Source: Paraburkholderia kururiensis
Lineage (GTDB): Bacteria; Pseudomonadota; Gammaproteobacteria; Burkholderiales; Burkholderiaceae
Direction of reading: 5' to 3'
Assembly: GCF_034424375.1 (NCBI RefSeq)
Contig: NZ_CP139965.1
Coordinates: forward strand, 310,001 to 374,000
Length of the DNA stretch: 64,000 nucleotides
Part shown: in pieces, positions 1-8,801 of the stretch
Layout: each line of letters opens with the position of its first letter
How positions within the stretch are numbered: the first letter of the stretch is position 1
Notes under the pieces: generated by a model
Database searches by the model: none
What the model saw: the letters and a program-made list of their open reading frames with translations, nothing else
Told to the model about the DNA's origin: nothing
Position numbers and translations under genes: made by a program

Positions 1-672
1 GTTGCCGAACCCCTGGCTGCGCGCCGCGAGCACGAAGTCCGAGCGCCGCAGCGTGCGAAATTCCGCGCGCACGATGCGCGCGACCGTGGGCCACGAAGCG
101 ATGCCGATGGCGAGTGCAATCACGACCACGTTGGGCCGCCCGATCGCCACGAGCACGATCACCAGCAAAAAGGACGGCACCGTCTGGAACAGTTCGGTGA
201 CGCGCACCAGTGCGTCGTCGATCAAGCCTCCGAAATAGCCGCCGATGGCGCCTACGAGCGTGCCGATCACGAGCCCGATGCCAGCCGAGGCCGCGCCGAT
301 CAGCAGCGACACACGCGCCCCATGGGCGACGCCCGCCGCCACATCGCGCCCGAGCGAGTCGGTGCCGAGCGCGAATTGCGGGTCGCTGCCCGGCCACTCG
401 AACGGGCCGCCCACCATGTCGAGCGGGTCGCCGGGGTAGAGTCGCGGCGCGAGCACCGCCAGCAGCACGAACGCGGCGAGCAGCACGAGACCGGCGCACG
501 CAGATGGATTGCGCAACAGCGTGCGCCAGAACGCGCGACCGCCGTGCCGCGCGGCATCGCCGCCGCGGCGGCGGCCAAGCAGCGCGAACGCCAGTTGACG
601 GCGCCACGACGAACCCTCGCTCGCGGCGGCACGCCGCGCCTGAACCGGCAGGTCCGGCGATTCGAAACTCAT
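1..672 (-). CDS. Dipeptide/nickel-type ABC transporter permease (DppC-like), partial
   Basis: The reading frame is open from an ATG at 672 to the left window edge, giving 224 codons without a stop, so the C-terminus is missing. A long cytoplasmic N-terminus leads into a first membrane segment (about residues 53-73). A periplasmic stretch contains GTDSLGRDV, the typical DppC/OppC start of the transport domain, and further membrane segments and the beginning of the EAA loop (REFRTLRRSDFVLAARSQG) follow. A GGAGG ribosome site sits just upstream of the ATG. It follows the DppB-like gene by about 50 nt and with the binding protein behind that forms one minus-strand operon. The substrate is unknown; the adjacent sulfur genes suggest an organosulfur compound (inference). 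Confidence 0.88.
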   Translation of the reverse strand, partial: MSFESPDLPVQARRAAASEGSSWRRQLAFALLGRRRGGDAARHGGRAFWRTLLRNPSACAGLVLLAAFVLLAVLAPRLYPGDPLDMVGGPFEWPGSDPQFALGTDSLGRDVAAGVAHGARVSLLIGAASAGIGLVIGTLVGAIGGYFGGLIDDALVRVTELFQTVPSFLLVIVLVAIGRPNVVVIALAIGIASWPTVARIVRAEFRTLRRSDFVLAARSQGFGN

Positions 673-726
673 TGAGGTTCCTCCGTGAAGGCGTCGCCGA
701 AGCGCCGCTCCGGCGACGCCACTGAT

Positions 727-1707
727 TCAACCGATGCGCGGATCGAGCCACGCCTGTAGCAGATCGACGAGAACGTTCGCGACGATGACGAGCAGCGACG
801 ACAACAGCAGCACACCCAGCAGCACGCTGAAATCGCGCGCCAGCACCGCATCGAGCGCGAGGCGGCCGAGCCCCGGCCAGCTGAACACTGTCTCCGTCAC
901 GGCCGCGCCGCCCAGCAGCGTGCCGAAATGCAGCCCCACGAGCGTGGTGAGCGGCATCAGCGCGTTGCGCAGCACATGCCGCAACGTCACGCGCCACGGA
1001 CTCAGGCCCTTGGCCTGCGCCGTGCGCACGAAATCCTGACGCTGCACTTCGATCATCGCCCCGCGCGTGATACGAGCGTAGATCGCCACGAAGAAGGTGG
1101 CGAGCGTCGCCGCCGGCAGCAGCACATGCCTCGCGATATCGGCGGCATAAGCGAAGCCGTGCAGGTTCGCCCCGATCGTGACGTTGCCGCCGCTCGGCAG
1201 CCACCCCAGCCGCACCGCGAACAGAATGATGGCGAGGAGACCGATCCAGAAGCCCGGCGTCGAATAGAACAGCAGCGCGAACACCGAGAGCACGCGGTCC
1301 GGCCACTCGCCCGCCCAGTGCGCCATCACGGCACCGAGCACCACGCCCACCACGAGCGCGAGTGAAAGCGCCACCCCCATCAACAGCAAGGTATTGGGCA
1401 GCCGCGAAAGGATCAGTTGCATCACGGGCATGTCGTAGCGCGGCGAATAGCCGAGGCTGAAATGCGCGAGATGCTCCAGATACGTCCATAGCTGCACGAG
1501 CACGGGCTGGTCGAGCCCGAACTTCGCTCGCAGCAGGGTCATCGTTTCCGTCGTCGCGGAGCCGGCTTCACCGGCGATCACGTCGGCGGCGTCGCCCGGC
1601 ATCAGCTTGAGCAGAAAGAAGTTGAGGATCACGATGCCGAGCACCGTGGGCAGCGCCTGCCAGGCGGTGCGGCGCAGGATCGTTTGCCAGCGGGTGCTTC
1701 GGCTCAT
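727..1707 (-). CDS. Dipeptide/nickel-type ABC transporter permease (DppB-like)
   Basis: Inner-membrane permease of about 326 residues, the usual DppB/OppB length. It begins with a short basic stretch and a membrane segment (VLGIVILNFFLLKLMPGD), the hallmark DppB start. It has several later membrane helices and the EAA loop around QDFVRTAQAKGLSPWRV, which contacts the ATPase. The start was set at the ATG at 1707 because GGAG lies about 8 nt upstream; a longer frame to 1758 would overlap the preceding gene. It partners the DppC-like gene downstream. No ATPase for this transporter is visible, so it must lie beyond the left edge. Confidence 0.88.
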   Translation of the reverse strand: MSRSTRWQTILRRTAWQALPTVLGIVILNFFLLKLMPGDAADVIAGEAGSATTETMTLLRAKFGLDQPVLVQLWTYLEHLAHFSLGYSPRYDMPVMQLILSRLPNTLLLMGVALSLALVVGVVLGAVMAHWAGEWPDRVLSVFALLFYSTPGFWIGLLAIILFAVRLGWLPSGGNVTIGANLHGFAYAADIARHVLLPAATLATFFVAIYARITRGAMIEVQRQDFVRTAQAKGLSPWRVTLRHVLRNALMPLTTLVGLHFGTLLGGAAVTETVFSWPGLGRLALDAVLARDFSVLLGVLLLSSLLVIVANVLVDLLQAWLDPRIG

Positions 1708-1750
1708 CGTCGGGCTCCGTTGCTCGTTGATGCGCAGTTCGGCACGCCGT

Positions 1751-3352
1751 TCAGGCACTCAGCCAGACATCGGCGAAGTTGCCCTCCAGACCCTGCGCGC
1801 TCACCGTGTGATCGTGCACGCGGCGGTTGGCGAGCGTAACCATGCGCGGCGCGACGAGATTGAGGATGGGGAGATCGCGATAAACGGTCTGCTGGAACTG
1901 CTTGTAAAGGTCCACGCGGCGATTTTCGTCGAGCTCGACCGAGGCGGCTTCGAGCAGGCGGTCCACTTCCGCGCTGCTGTAATGCGGCGCGTTCGAGAAC
2001 GGCACGCCGGGGCGAATATTCTTCGACCAGTAAAGACGCTGCACGCCCACGGCCGGATCGAACAGCGTGTTCACGCCGATGCTGGTGAAGTCGAACTCGC
2101 GGTCGGCATAGACGCGCTTGAGGAACGACGGCAAATCCTGCGAACGCACCGTGACGTCGATACCCACGCGCGCAAGCGCCGACTTCACGTAGCCCGCCTG
2201 GCGCTGGTACATGTCGCCGTACGGCAGGAAATCATGCGTCAGCCTGAAGCGCACGCCGTCCGCACCGCGCGGCTTGCCTGCTGCATCGAGCAGCGCCTCG
2301 GCCGCATGCGGATCGAACGCGTAAGGCGCGATCTGTGCGTCGTGATACGGCGAAGCGGGCGTGATGGGCGTGGGCGAGACGTCGGCGTAACCGTAGGCCA
2401 CGGTCTTTTGCACGACCTGCGGGTTGATCGCGTGCGCAATGGCCTGGCGCACGCGCGGGTCCTTCAACACCGGATGATCGAGATTGAAGTCGATTTCCGC
2501 GAGCGGTTCGAGAAAGCGGTAGCCGCGCGTTTCTGTCGTGAGCTGCGGCAGTTGCGTAAGGCGCGGCAAGTCGGTGAGCGGCACGGGGTTTTCACCGCCC
2601 AGATCGAGCGCACCCGTTTCGAACGCCGCCGAGCGCGCGGCCGGATCGGGAATGACCTTGTAGACGAGCGCGTCGATATACGGCTTGCCCGCGTCCCAGT
2701 AGTCGGGATTGCGTTCGTAGACGATGCTCGCGCCGCGCGTCCACGACTTGAAGCGAAACGGCCCGGTGCCGATTGGCGCGTTGTTGTGCGGGTTGGTGAG
2801 CGGATCGCCAGTGGCGTACAGATGCTTCGGCACGATCGGCGACTCGCCCGCCGACAGCGCCTTGATGAGAAATGGCGCGGGCTTCGACAACTCGATGATG
2901 GCCGTGTTCGCGTCGGGCGTCTGCACCTTCGTCACGTTCGCAAAGGTGCTGCGCCCGCGCGGGTGAATCGCCTTGAGCAGTTCCACCGAGAACGCCACGT
3001 CGGCGGACGTGAACGGCTGGCCATCGTGCCAGCGTACGTTCGGCCGCAGCTTGAACGTGTAGCGCAATCCATCGGGGCTCACGGTCCAGGCGGTCGCGAG
3101 TTGCGGCTGCGGGCGCAGGTCGAAGTCATAGGCGAGCAGCCCTTCCAGCACCTTCGAGCTCGCGGCGAGCGCCGGTCCCGTGGTCTGGAAGATCGACACC
3201 AGCACCGGCGGCTCCGGGTTGATCAATACGTTCAGCGTGCCGCCGCGCTTGCGCTCGCCTGCGCCCTGGGCGCGGGCGAGCGCGGGAAAGCCCGCTGTGG
3301 CGACGGCCGCGCCGCTTGCAACAAGAAATTCTCGACGGGTCAAACGTGACAT
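1751..3352 (-). CDS. Peptide/nickel-type ABC transporter substrate-binding protein (SBP family 5)
   Basis: Periplasmic binding protein of about 533 residues. It starts with a twin-arginine-like signal (SRLTRREFLVASGAAVATAG, ending ALARAQ), which sets the start at the ATG at 3352 rather than the longer frame to 3502. Family 5 features are visible: the first lobe carries FKLRPNVRWHDGQPFTSADV, and NAPIGTGPFRFKSW follows. It is first in a minus-strand operon with the two permeases and is divergent from the monooxygenase gene at 3637. A close paralogue lies at 6075-7670 and shares long stretches, so duplication within the cluster is likely. The ligand is not predictable; context favours an organosulfur compound. 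Confidence 0.88.
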   Translation of the reverse strand: MSRLTRREFLVASGAAVATAGFPALARAQGAGERKRGGTLNVLINPEPPVLVSIFQTTGPALAASSKVLEGLLAYDFDLRPQPQLATAWTVSPDGLRYTFKLRPNVRWHDGQPFTSADVAFSVELLKAIHPRGRSTFANVTKVQTPDANTAIIELSKPAPFLIKALSAGESPIVPKHLYATGDPLTNPHNNAPIGTGPFRFKSWTRGASIVYERNPDYWDAGKPYIDALVYKVIPDPAARSAAFETGALDLGGENPVPLTDLPRLTQLPQLTTETRGYRFLEPLAEIDFNLDHPVLKDPRVRQAIAHAINPQVVQKTVAYGYADVSPTPITPASPYHDAQIAPYAFDPHAAEALLDAAGKPRGADGVRFRLTHDFLPYGDMYQRQAGYVKSALARVGIDVTVRSQDLPSFLKRVYADREFDFTSIGVNTLFDPAVGVQRLYWSKNIRPGVPFSNAPHYSSAEVDRLLEAASVELDENRRVDLYKQFQQTVYRDLPILNLVAPRMVTLANRRVHDHTVSAQGLEGNFADVWLSA

Positions 3353-3636
3353 GCTGATGCGTTCCGATTTCGATGAGGTCGGGCGTGGCGATCTGCCAGA
3401 GCCGTTAAATTCGCGCCGTGGCGACAGACCTGCAATCGTAGCAACGGCCCTCTCACGCGCTAACCAAGCGATGCTGCTAACCATATGACCCGGCGTGCCC
3501 AACGGGCAATGCAGCGAGGCGGCTCGTCAATTGCAAAGCAGAAAAGCTTCTTTGTTATTCGCACGTGCGGCGTGTTTACTCCATCGATCCACCCGCAAGG
3601 CGCCCTGCGCCGCAACGAACCTCCAAGGTGTCCGTC

Positions 3637-4857
3637 TTGAGCGAAACTTCCGTGGCTCCCGTGGCGCAGCCGCATGCATCGTCTGCCGTTTCTTCCCGCG
3701 CATCGACGCCCTTCGTTCCCGTGGCCTCTCCCGCCGCCTTTGCCGACAGCCCGGTGGCGCGCGCTTTCGCGCAGCCGCTCATGCTGGGCCTGTTCCTGCC
3801 GATACAGGCGGGCGGCTGGAGCGCCTCCACGCTGCCACGCGGCACGGACTGGTCGTTCGACTACAACGCCGCGCTCGTGCAGAAGTGCGAAGCGCTCGGC
3901 TTCGATCTCGTCTTCGCGCTGTCGCAATGGCTGCCCAAAGGCGGTTATGGCGGCGTATTCGACGGCCAGGCGCTCGACTCCTTCATGACGCTGGCGGCGC
4001 TCACCGCACGCACCGAGCGCATCATCCTCGCCGCCACGACGCATGTGCTCTACGGGCCGTGGCACCCGCTGCACTTCGCGAAGTTCACCGCCACGCTGGA
4101 CCATATCTCGCGCGGCCGCTGGGGCATTAATGTGGTTACGGGGCACCGCGCGGTCGAACACGAAATGTTCGGCTGGAATCGTATCGAGCACGACCGGCGC
4201 TACGACATGGCGGCCGAATTCCTCGACGCCGTTCAACAGTTGTGGGCTCAACCGGATAACTTCAGTTTCGAGCCGGAACTTTCAAGCTGGCGACTGCAAG
4301 GCGCGTTCGTCACGCCCAAGCCGCGCTACGGGCGCCCGCTGCTCATCAATGCGACGGGGTCCGACGCGGGCATCGACTTTGCGGCTCGCTACTCCGACGT
4401 GGTGTTTATCACGAGCCCGGCGGGCCCGCAGATCGATCGTGCGCTGGAGGCGCTGCCCGCGCACACCGCGCGGGTGAAGGCCGCCGCGCGTGCGTATGGG
4501 CGCGAGGTGCGCACGCTGATCAATCCGATGGTGATCTGCCGCGAGACGTCCGCCGAGGCGCACGCCTATCACGATGCCATCGTCGCGCACGCCGACGAAG
4601 GGAGCTTTCATCGATTCGACAGCGACGCGCATGCGTGGCGCGGTGGTTTCGAGGATCGTGTAAAAGCGGCCTCGCGCGCTGTGGGGGGCAACATCACGAT
4701 CGTGGGCTCGCCTGAAGAGGTGGCCGGGAAGATCGTCAAGCTGCATGCGGCAGGCATCAACGGCGTGCAGTTGAGTTTCTTCGATTTTCAGCCCGACCTC
4801 GACTTCTTCGGCGAGCGTGTGCTGCCTTTGCTGCACGAAGCCGGGCTGCGCCGCTAA
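3637..4857 (+). CDS. FMN-dependent monooxygenase, SfnG-like (bacterial luciferase family)
   Basis: Luciferase-like TIM-barrel enzyme expected to use FMNH2 and O2 to oxygenate an organosulfur substrate. In P. putida SfnG attacks dimethyl sulfone; DszA is a more distant relative. The domain begins near LMLGLFLPIQAGGWS, and RGTDWSFDYN, HISRGRWGINVVTG and IEHDRRYDMAAEFL are typical of the SfnG/SsuD group. The N-terminus is extended and of low complexity. The start is uncertain: a TTG at 3637 has AAGGTG six bases before it, while GTGs at 3628 and 3565 are in frame. It is followed by the DszB-like gene. The exact substrate cannot be read from sequence. Confidence 0.82.
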   Translation: MSETSVAPVAQPHASSAVSSRASTPFVPVASPAAFADSPVARAFAQPLMLGLFLPIQAGGWSASTLPRGTDWSFDYNAALVQKCEALGFDLVFALSQWLPKGGYGGVFDGQALDSFMTLAALTARTERIILAATTHVLYGPWHPLHFAKFTATLDHISRGRWGINVVTGHRAVEHEMFGWNRIEHDRRYDMAAEFLDAVQQLWAQPDNFSFEPELSSWRLQGAFVTPKPRYGRPLLINATGSDAGIDFAARYSDVVFITSPAGPQIDRALEALPAHTARVKAAARAYGREVRTLINPMVICRETSAEAHAYHDAIVAHADEGSFHRFDSDAHAWRGGFEDRVKAASRAVGGNITIVGSPEEVAGKIVKLHAAGINGVQLSFFDFQPDLDFFGERVLPLLHEAGLRR

Positions 4858-4935
4858 GCGCAGGTTGCCCGCCTGCTCCGCACTGCCTGCGCAGAACTCG
4901 CGCGCGGCGCCCCCACTCGCGACCAAGGAATCAAC

Positions 4936-6000
4936 ATGACGCTTCTCTGGTACACCCGTTGCCCGGCGCCGACTCCTTTCGGCATTGCCGCACAGCAAGG
5001 CTTGCTGCAAGAGGAATTCGCCGTCGACGGCATCGAAGTGAAGGCGTTGCAGGACGCCGACGACCCGGCCATCCGTCGCTCGCATTTCACGCACACGCAG
5101 CCGTGGTCGTTCCGGCAGGGCGGCAACATACCGGCACTGTGGGCGCGCGCACAAGGCAGCGACACGCGGCTTGTCGGCCTAAGCTGGGTCGACGAGTTCC
5201 AGGGGCTCATCACGCTCGATCCGAAGCTCACGGCAACGCGTGCTTCGCTCGCCGGGCGTCGATTCGGATTGCCAATCAATACAGCGGCCGAAGTGGTCGA
5301 CTTTCATCGCGCCACGGCACTGCGCGGTTTCCACACGTTGCTCGAAGCGGCTGGCGTCTCGCCCGCCGACGTGGAGCTTGTCGATCTGCCGCACGCTCCC
5401 CGCGGCCTCGCCCATGCCAAAGCGCAGGATACCGCCCCGCTCGCCGAGTGGCTCGATACCCAGCGCGCCCACGAATTTTCGCGCGAGGCGGTGGCCCTCC
5501 TGCGCGGCGAAGCCGACGTGGTGTTCATCAAGGGCGCGACGGGCCTCGACATCGCCAACGTCCTCGGCGCACGCGTGCTGATCGAAATCAGCGCGCATCC
5601 CGATCGCCGCGCGCATGCCAACAACGGCACGCCACGGCCGCTCACGGTCGATGCACAACTACTGCGCGAGCGGCCCGATCTCGTCGAGCGCGTGCTCGCG
5701 CGTACGCTCGACGTCGCCGCGTGGGCTGGCGCGCACCCTGGCGAGGTCACACGCTATGTCGGGCGGGAAGTACGCAGCGCGGAGCACTGGGTCACACGCG
5801 CCTATCCGGCCGGGCTGCACCGGCAGCTGGAAATCGGACTCGACGCCGCTGCGCTCGACGCGCTAGAGCACTTCAAGCGCTTCCTTTTCGAGCACGGATT
5901 CATCCCGGCCGATTTCGACTTCGCGCAATGGGTCGAGCCCGCACCGCTCGAAGCGGCGCTCGCGCGTCGCGCGCAGCGCGCCGCCGCCATCGCCGCCTAG
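4936..6000 (+). CDS. DszB-like sulfinate desulfinase (binding-protein fold, cytoplasmic)
   Basis: A 354-residue protein of the periplasmic-binding-protein fold that would normally be labelled an ABC transporter binding protein. It has no signal peptide (MTLLWYTRCPAP), so it should be cytoplasmic. It aligns by eye with DszB, which removes sulfite from an aromatic sulfinate. DszB Cys27, His60 and Arg70 correspond here to Cys9, His50 and Arg60; the His-Arg spacing of ten and the RxGG motif (RQGGNIP) are kept, as is the context HFTHTQP against HFTYDQP. AAGGAA precedes the ATG. It sits between an SfnG-like monooxygenase and a DszC/SfnB-like flavoprotein. Function is inferred, and the substrate is probably not dibenzothiophene itself. 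Confidence 0.7.
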   Translation: MTLLWYTRCPAPTPFGIAAQQGLLQEEFAVDGIEVKALQDADDPAIRRSHFTHTQPWSFRQGGNIPALWARAQGSDTRLVGLSWVDEFQGLITLDPKLTATRASLAGRRFGLPINTAAEVVDFHRATALRGFHTLLEAAGVSPADVELVDLPHAPRGLAHAKAQDTAPLAEWLDTQRAHEFSREAVALLRGEADVVFIKGATGLDIANVLGARVLIEISAHPDRRAHANNGTPRPLTVDAQLLRERPDLVERVLARTLDVAAWAGAHPGEVTRYVGREVRSAEHWVTRAYPAGLHRQLEIGLDAAALDALEHFKRFLFEHGFIPADFDFAQWVEPAPLEAALARRAQRAAAIAA

Positions 6001-6074
6001 TTCGATCCATCGACAACCCTCATGAAGCGCTGCCCGTCAGCGCGCCTTTTCCGCTGATCGCCTTAGCCGAACCA

Positions 6075-7670
6075 ATGATTCCTGCCCTCCTGCTTACGGC
6101 GCGCCGCCGTATCTTCCTCATGCTCGTGGTGACGGCGAGCGTACTCGCGCACGTGGCCGCGCACGCGCAAACGCGCGGCGGCACGCTCAATTTCGTGGTG
6201 ACGCCGGAGCCGACGGCGCTCGTGGATGTCGCGACCACCGCCGTGAATGTCCTCAAGGTCAGCCCGAAAGTGATCGAAGGGCTGCTCGATTACGACTTCG
6301 ACCTGAAGCCCAAACCGCTGCTCGCCACCTCATGGGAAATCGAGGACGGCGGCCGCCGTTATGTGTTTCATCTGCGGCACGGCGTGAAATGGCATGACGG
6401 TGCGCCGTTCACGTCGGCAGACGTGGCGTGGTCCATCGAAGCGCTGCGCAAGGTCCATCCTCGCGCGCGCACGACGTTCGCGCACATGAGCGCCATCGCC
6501 ACACCCGACCCTTATACGGTTGTGCTCACGCTCAGCGAGCCTGCGCCGTGGCTGATCCGCGCCTTCTCGGCCTCGGAAACGCCGATCCTGCCCAGCCACC
6601 TCTACGAGGGCAAGGACGTGCTCGCCAATCCGGCCAACAACGCGCCCATCGGCACGGGACCGTTCCGCTTCGTCAAATGGGTGCGCGGCAGCTACATCGA
6701 ATATGCGCGCAACGACGACTATTGGAACCCCGGCAAGCCGTATCTGGACCGCATCATCGTCAAGATCATCGCTGACCCCGCCGCGCGCGCGGTGGCATTC
6801 GAGGATGGCTCCGTCGATATCGGCGGTGATACGCCCGTGCCGCTCGCCGACCTCGATCGTCTGAAGGCCAATCCGAAGCTCGGCATCGAAACGCGCGGCT
6901 ACGAGTTCCAGGCGGGTGTGCAGCGCATCGAATTCAACCTCGACAATCCCGTGCTCAAGCAGTTGAAGGTGCGCCAGGCGATCGCCTCTGCGATCGACCG
7001 CGAGGTGATCCGCAAGATCATCTACTACGGCTATGCCACGCCAACCGCGAGCCCGCTGATGCCGTCGAACCCCTACTACGACGCGGCGCCCTCGCCCTAT
7101 CCGTTCGACATCGCGCGCGCGAACCACCTGCTCGACGAGGCCGGTTATCCGCGCAAGGCGGACGGCACGCGCTTCGCGCTTACGCTCGACCCGCTGCCTA
7201 TCGGCGACCTACCCGCGCGCACGGGCGAGTACATCAAGTCGGCGCTCGCCCGCGTGGGGATCGCCGTGACGATCCGCAATCAGGATCTCGCCGCTTATCT
7301 GAAGCGCGTCTACACCGATCGGCAGTTCGATTTCACGACGAACGGCATGAGCAATCTGTTCGATCCGGTCGTGGGGGTGGCGCGCCTGTACACGACCGAC
7401 AACTTCCGCCCCGGCGTGCCCTTCACCAACGGCTCGCACTACAGCAACCCACAAATCGACAGCCTCTTCGCACAAGCCGCGCGAGAAAGCGACGAAACGA
7501 AACGCAAGCAGCAATTCGCGCAGATCCAGCACATTCTGGAGCGAGACCTGCCCGACCTGAACCTCGTCTCGCCGCAATGGATCACGCTCGCCGCGAAGCG
7601 TGTGCACGACCATTCCATTTCACCTGACGGCACGGCCGCGAGTTTCGCCGATGTCTGGCTTTCGCACTAA
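6075..7670 (+). CDS. Peptide/nickel-type ABC transporter substrate-binding protein, second copy
   Basis: Family 5 periplasmic binding protein of about 531 residues with an N-terminal signal sequence (a membrane-spanning stretch ending AHAQTRGG). Lobe motifs FHLRHGVKWHDGAPFTSADV and NAPIGTGPFRFVKW closely mirror the protein at 1751-3352, so the two are paralogues. The open frame extends back to 4959, but that part overlaps the DszB-like gene in another frame and lacks protein character. The start was put at the ATG at 6075, with another in-frame ATG at 6120. There is no permease next to it; it may share the transporter at the left edge. Confidence 0.87.
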   Translation: MIPALLLTARRRIFLMLVVTASVLAHVAAHAQTRGGTLNFVVTPEPTALVDVATTAVNVLKVSPKVIEGLLDYDFDLKPKPLLATSWEIEDGGRRYVFHLRHGVKWHDGAPFTSADVAWSIEALRKVHPRARTTFAHMSAIATPDPYTVVLTLSEPAPWLIRAFSASETPILPSHLYEGKDVLANPANNAPIGTGPFRFVKWVRGSYIEYARNDDYWNPGKPYLDRIIVKIIADPAARAVAFEDGSVDIGGDTPVPLADLDRLKANPKLGIETRGYEFQAGVQRIEFNLDNPVLKQLKVRQAIASAIDREVIRKIIYYGYATPTASPLMPSNPYYDAAPSPYPFDIARANHLLDEAGYPRKADGTRFALTLDPLPIGDLPARTGEYIKSALARVGIAVTIRNQDLAAYLKRVYTDRQFDFTTNGMSNLFDPVVGVARLYTTDNFRPGVPFTNGSHYSNPQIDSLFAQAARESDETKRKQQFAQIQHILERDLPDLNLVSPQWITLAAKRVHDHSISPDGTAASFADVWLSH

Positions 7671-7711
7671 GCGTGCACACGCCACCTTGCTTGAACGACC
7701 TGAGGAAATTC

Positions 7712-8776
7712 ATGGAATACCGGCAACTTGGCCATAGCGGCCTGAAAATCTCCACGCTAACGCTCGGTACGATGATGTTCGGCGGACAAACCGACGAGGC
7801 CACCGCCGAGCGCATCATCGGCGCGGCGCAGGAGCGAGGCGTGAATTCAATCGATACCGCCGACGTCTACCACCAGGGCGAATCGGAGCGCGTGGTCGGC
7901 CGCCATATTGGCCGGCAGCGCGACCGCTGGGTGCTCGCCACGAAGTTCGGCAACCCCTTCGACTTCACGCCGGGCGGCGATCTCGATATCAATGCGACGG
8001 GTGCCACGCGCAAGCACGTGATCCGTGCCGTCGAAGCAAGCCTCGCGCGCCTGAACACCGATTATCTGGACCTCGTGTATCTGCATCGCGAAGACCATCA
8101 CACGCCGGTCGAGGAAACCGTGCGCGCGCTCGGCGATCTCATCGCAGCCGGCAAGCTGCGTCACTATGGTCTGTCGAATCATCGCGCGTGGCGCATTGCC
8201 GAATTCAGCCGCGTGGCCGATCTGCTGGGTGCGCCGCGCCCCGTTGCGAGCCAGCCGCTTTACAACCTCGCCAATCGCCAGGTCGAAGCGGAGCAGTTGA
8301 GCGCCGCCTGGCATTATGGCCTTGGCGTGATCTCGTACAGCCCGCTTGCGCGCGGCGTGCTGACCGCCAAGTACGAGCCTGGCGCACAGCCCGGCGCCGA
8401 CACACGCGCGGGGCGCCAGGACCGCCGCCTGAGCGAAACCGAATGGCGTCCGGAGACGATCGAAATCGCGCGGCGCGTCGAGGCGCATGCGCGCTCGCGC
8501 AATCTCACGGCCGCACAATTCGCGCTGGCGTGGGTGCTCAACAGCCGCTATATCACCTCGGCCATCGCAGGCCCGCGCACCGAGTCGCAATGGCGCGACT
8601 ATCTGCCCGCGCTCCAGTATCGCCTTGACTCGGAAGACGAAGCATTTGTCGATTCGCTCGTTGCGAGCGGCCATCCGTCGACACCTGGCTTCAACGATCC
8701 CGGCCATCCGTTCTTCGGACGACTCGTGCGTCATGGCGCCCCGCAAGACGTGCGCGCGCCGGGCGGCGAGCGTTAA
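7712..8776 (+). CDS. Aldo/keto reductase
   Basis: NAD(P)H-dependent oxidoreductase with a TIM barrel, 354 residues. The catalytic tetrad is visible as Asp48 (NSIDTADVY), Tyr53, Lys78 (LATKFG) and His125 (LVYLHRED). GTMMFGG near the N-terminus is typical of the AKR family that includes YghZ and Tas. AGGA lies about ten bases before the ATG at 7712, which was preferred over the longer frame from 7673. It lies within the organosulfur cluster in the same direction as its neighbours, so it may reduce a carbonyl product released after C-S cleavage (inference). Confidence 0.88.
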   Translation: MEYRQLGHSGLKISTLTLGTMMFGGQTDEATAERIIGAAQERGVNSIDTADVYHQGESERVVGRHIGRQRDRWVLATKFGNPFDFTPGGDLDINATGATRKHVIRAVEASLARLNTDYLDLVYLHREDHHTPVEETVRALGDLIAAGKLRHYGLSNHRAWRIAEFSRVADLLGAPRPVASQPLYNLANRQVEAEQLSAAWHYGLGVISYSPLARGVLTAKYEPGAQPGADTRAGRQDRRLSETEWRPETIEIARRVEAHARSRNLTAAQFALAWVLNSRYITSAIAGPRTESQWRDYLPALQYRLDSEDEAFVDSLVASGHPSTPGFNDPGHPFFGRLVRHGAPQDVRAPGGER

Positions 8777-8801
8777 TCCGCTGATGCCAGGGGAGCGCAC
8801 C

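Noticed and set aside
1607..3349. 580-codon plus-strand frame opposite the first binding-protein gene
   Set aside because: It is the antisense of a clear family 5 binding protein; long antisense frames are common in GC-rich DNA.
4959..6074. Upstream part of a 903-codon open frame leading into the binding protein at 6075
   Set aside because: It overlaps the DszB-like gene in another frame, its translation is Arg/Ala-rich and has no family features; the signal peptide marks the real start.
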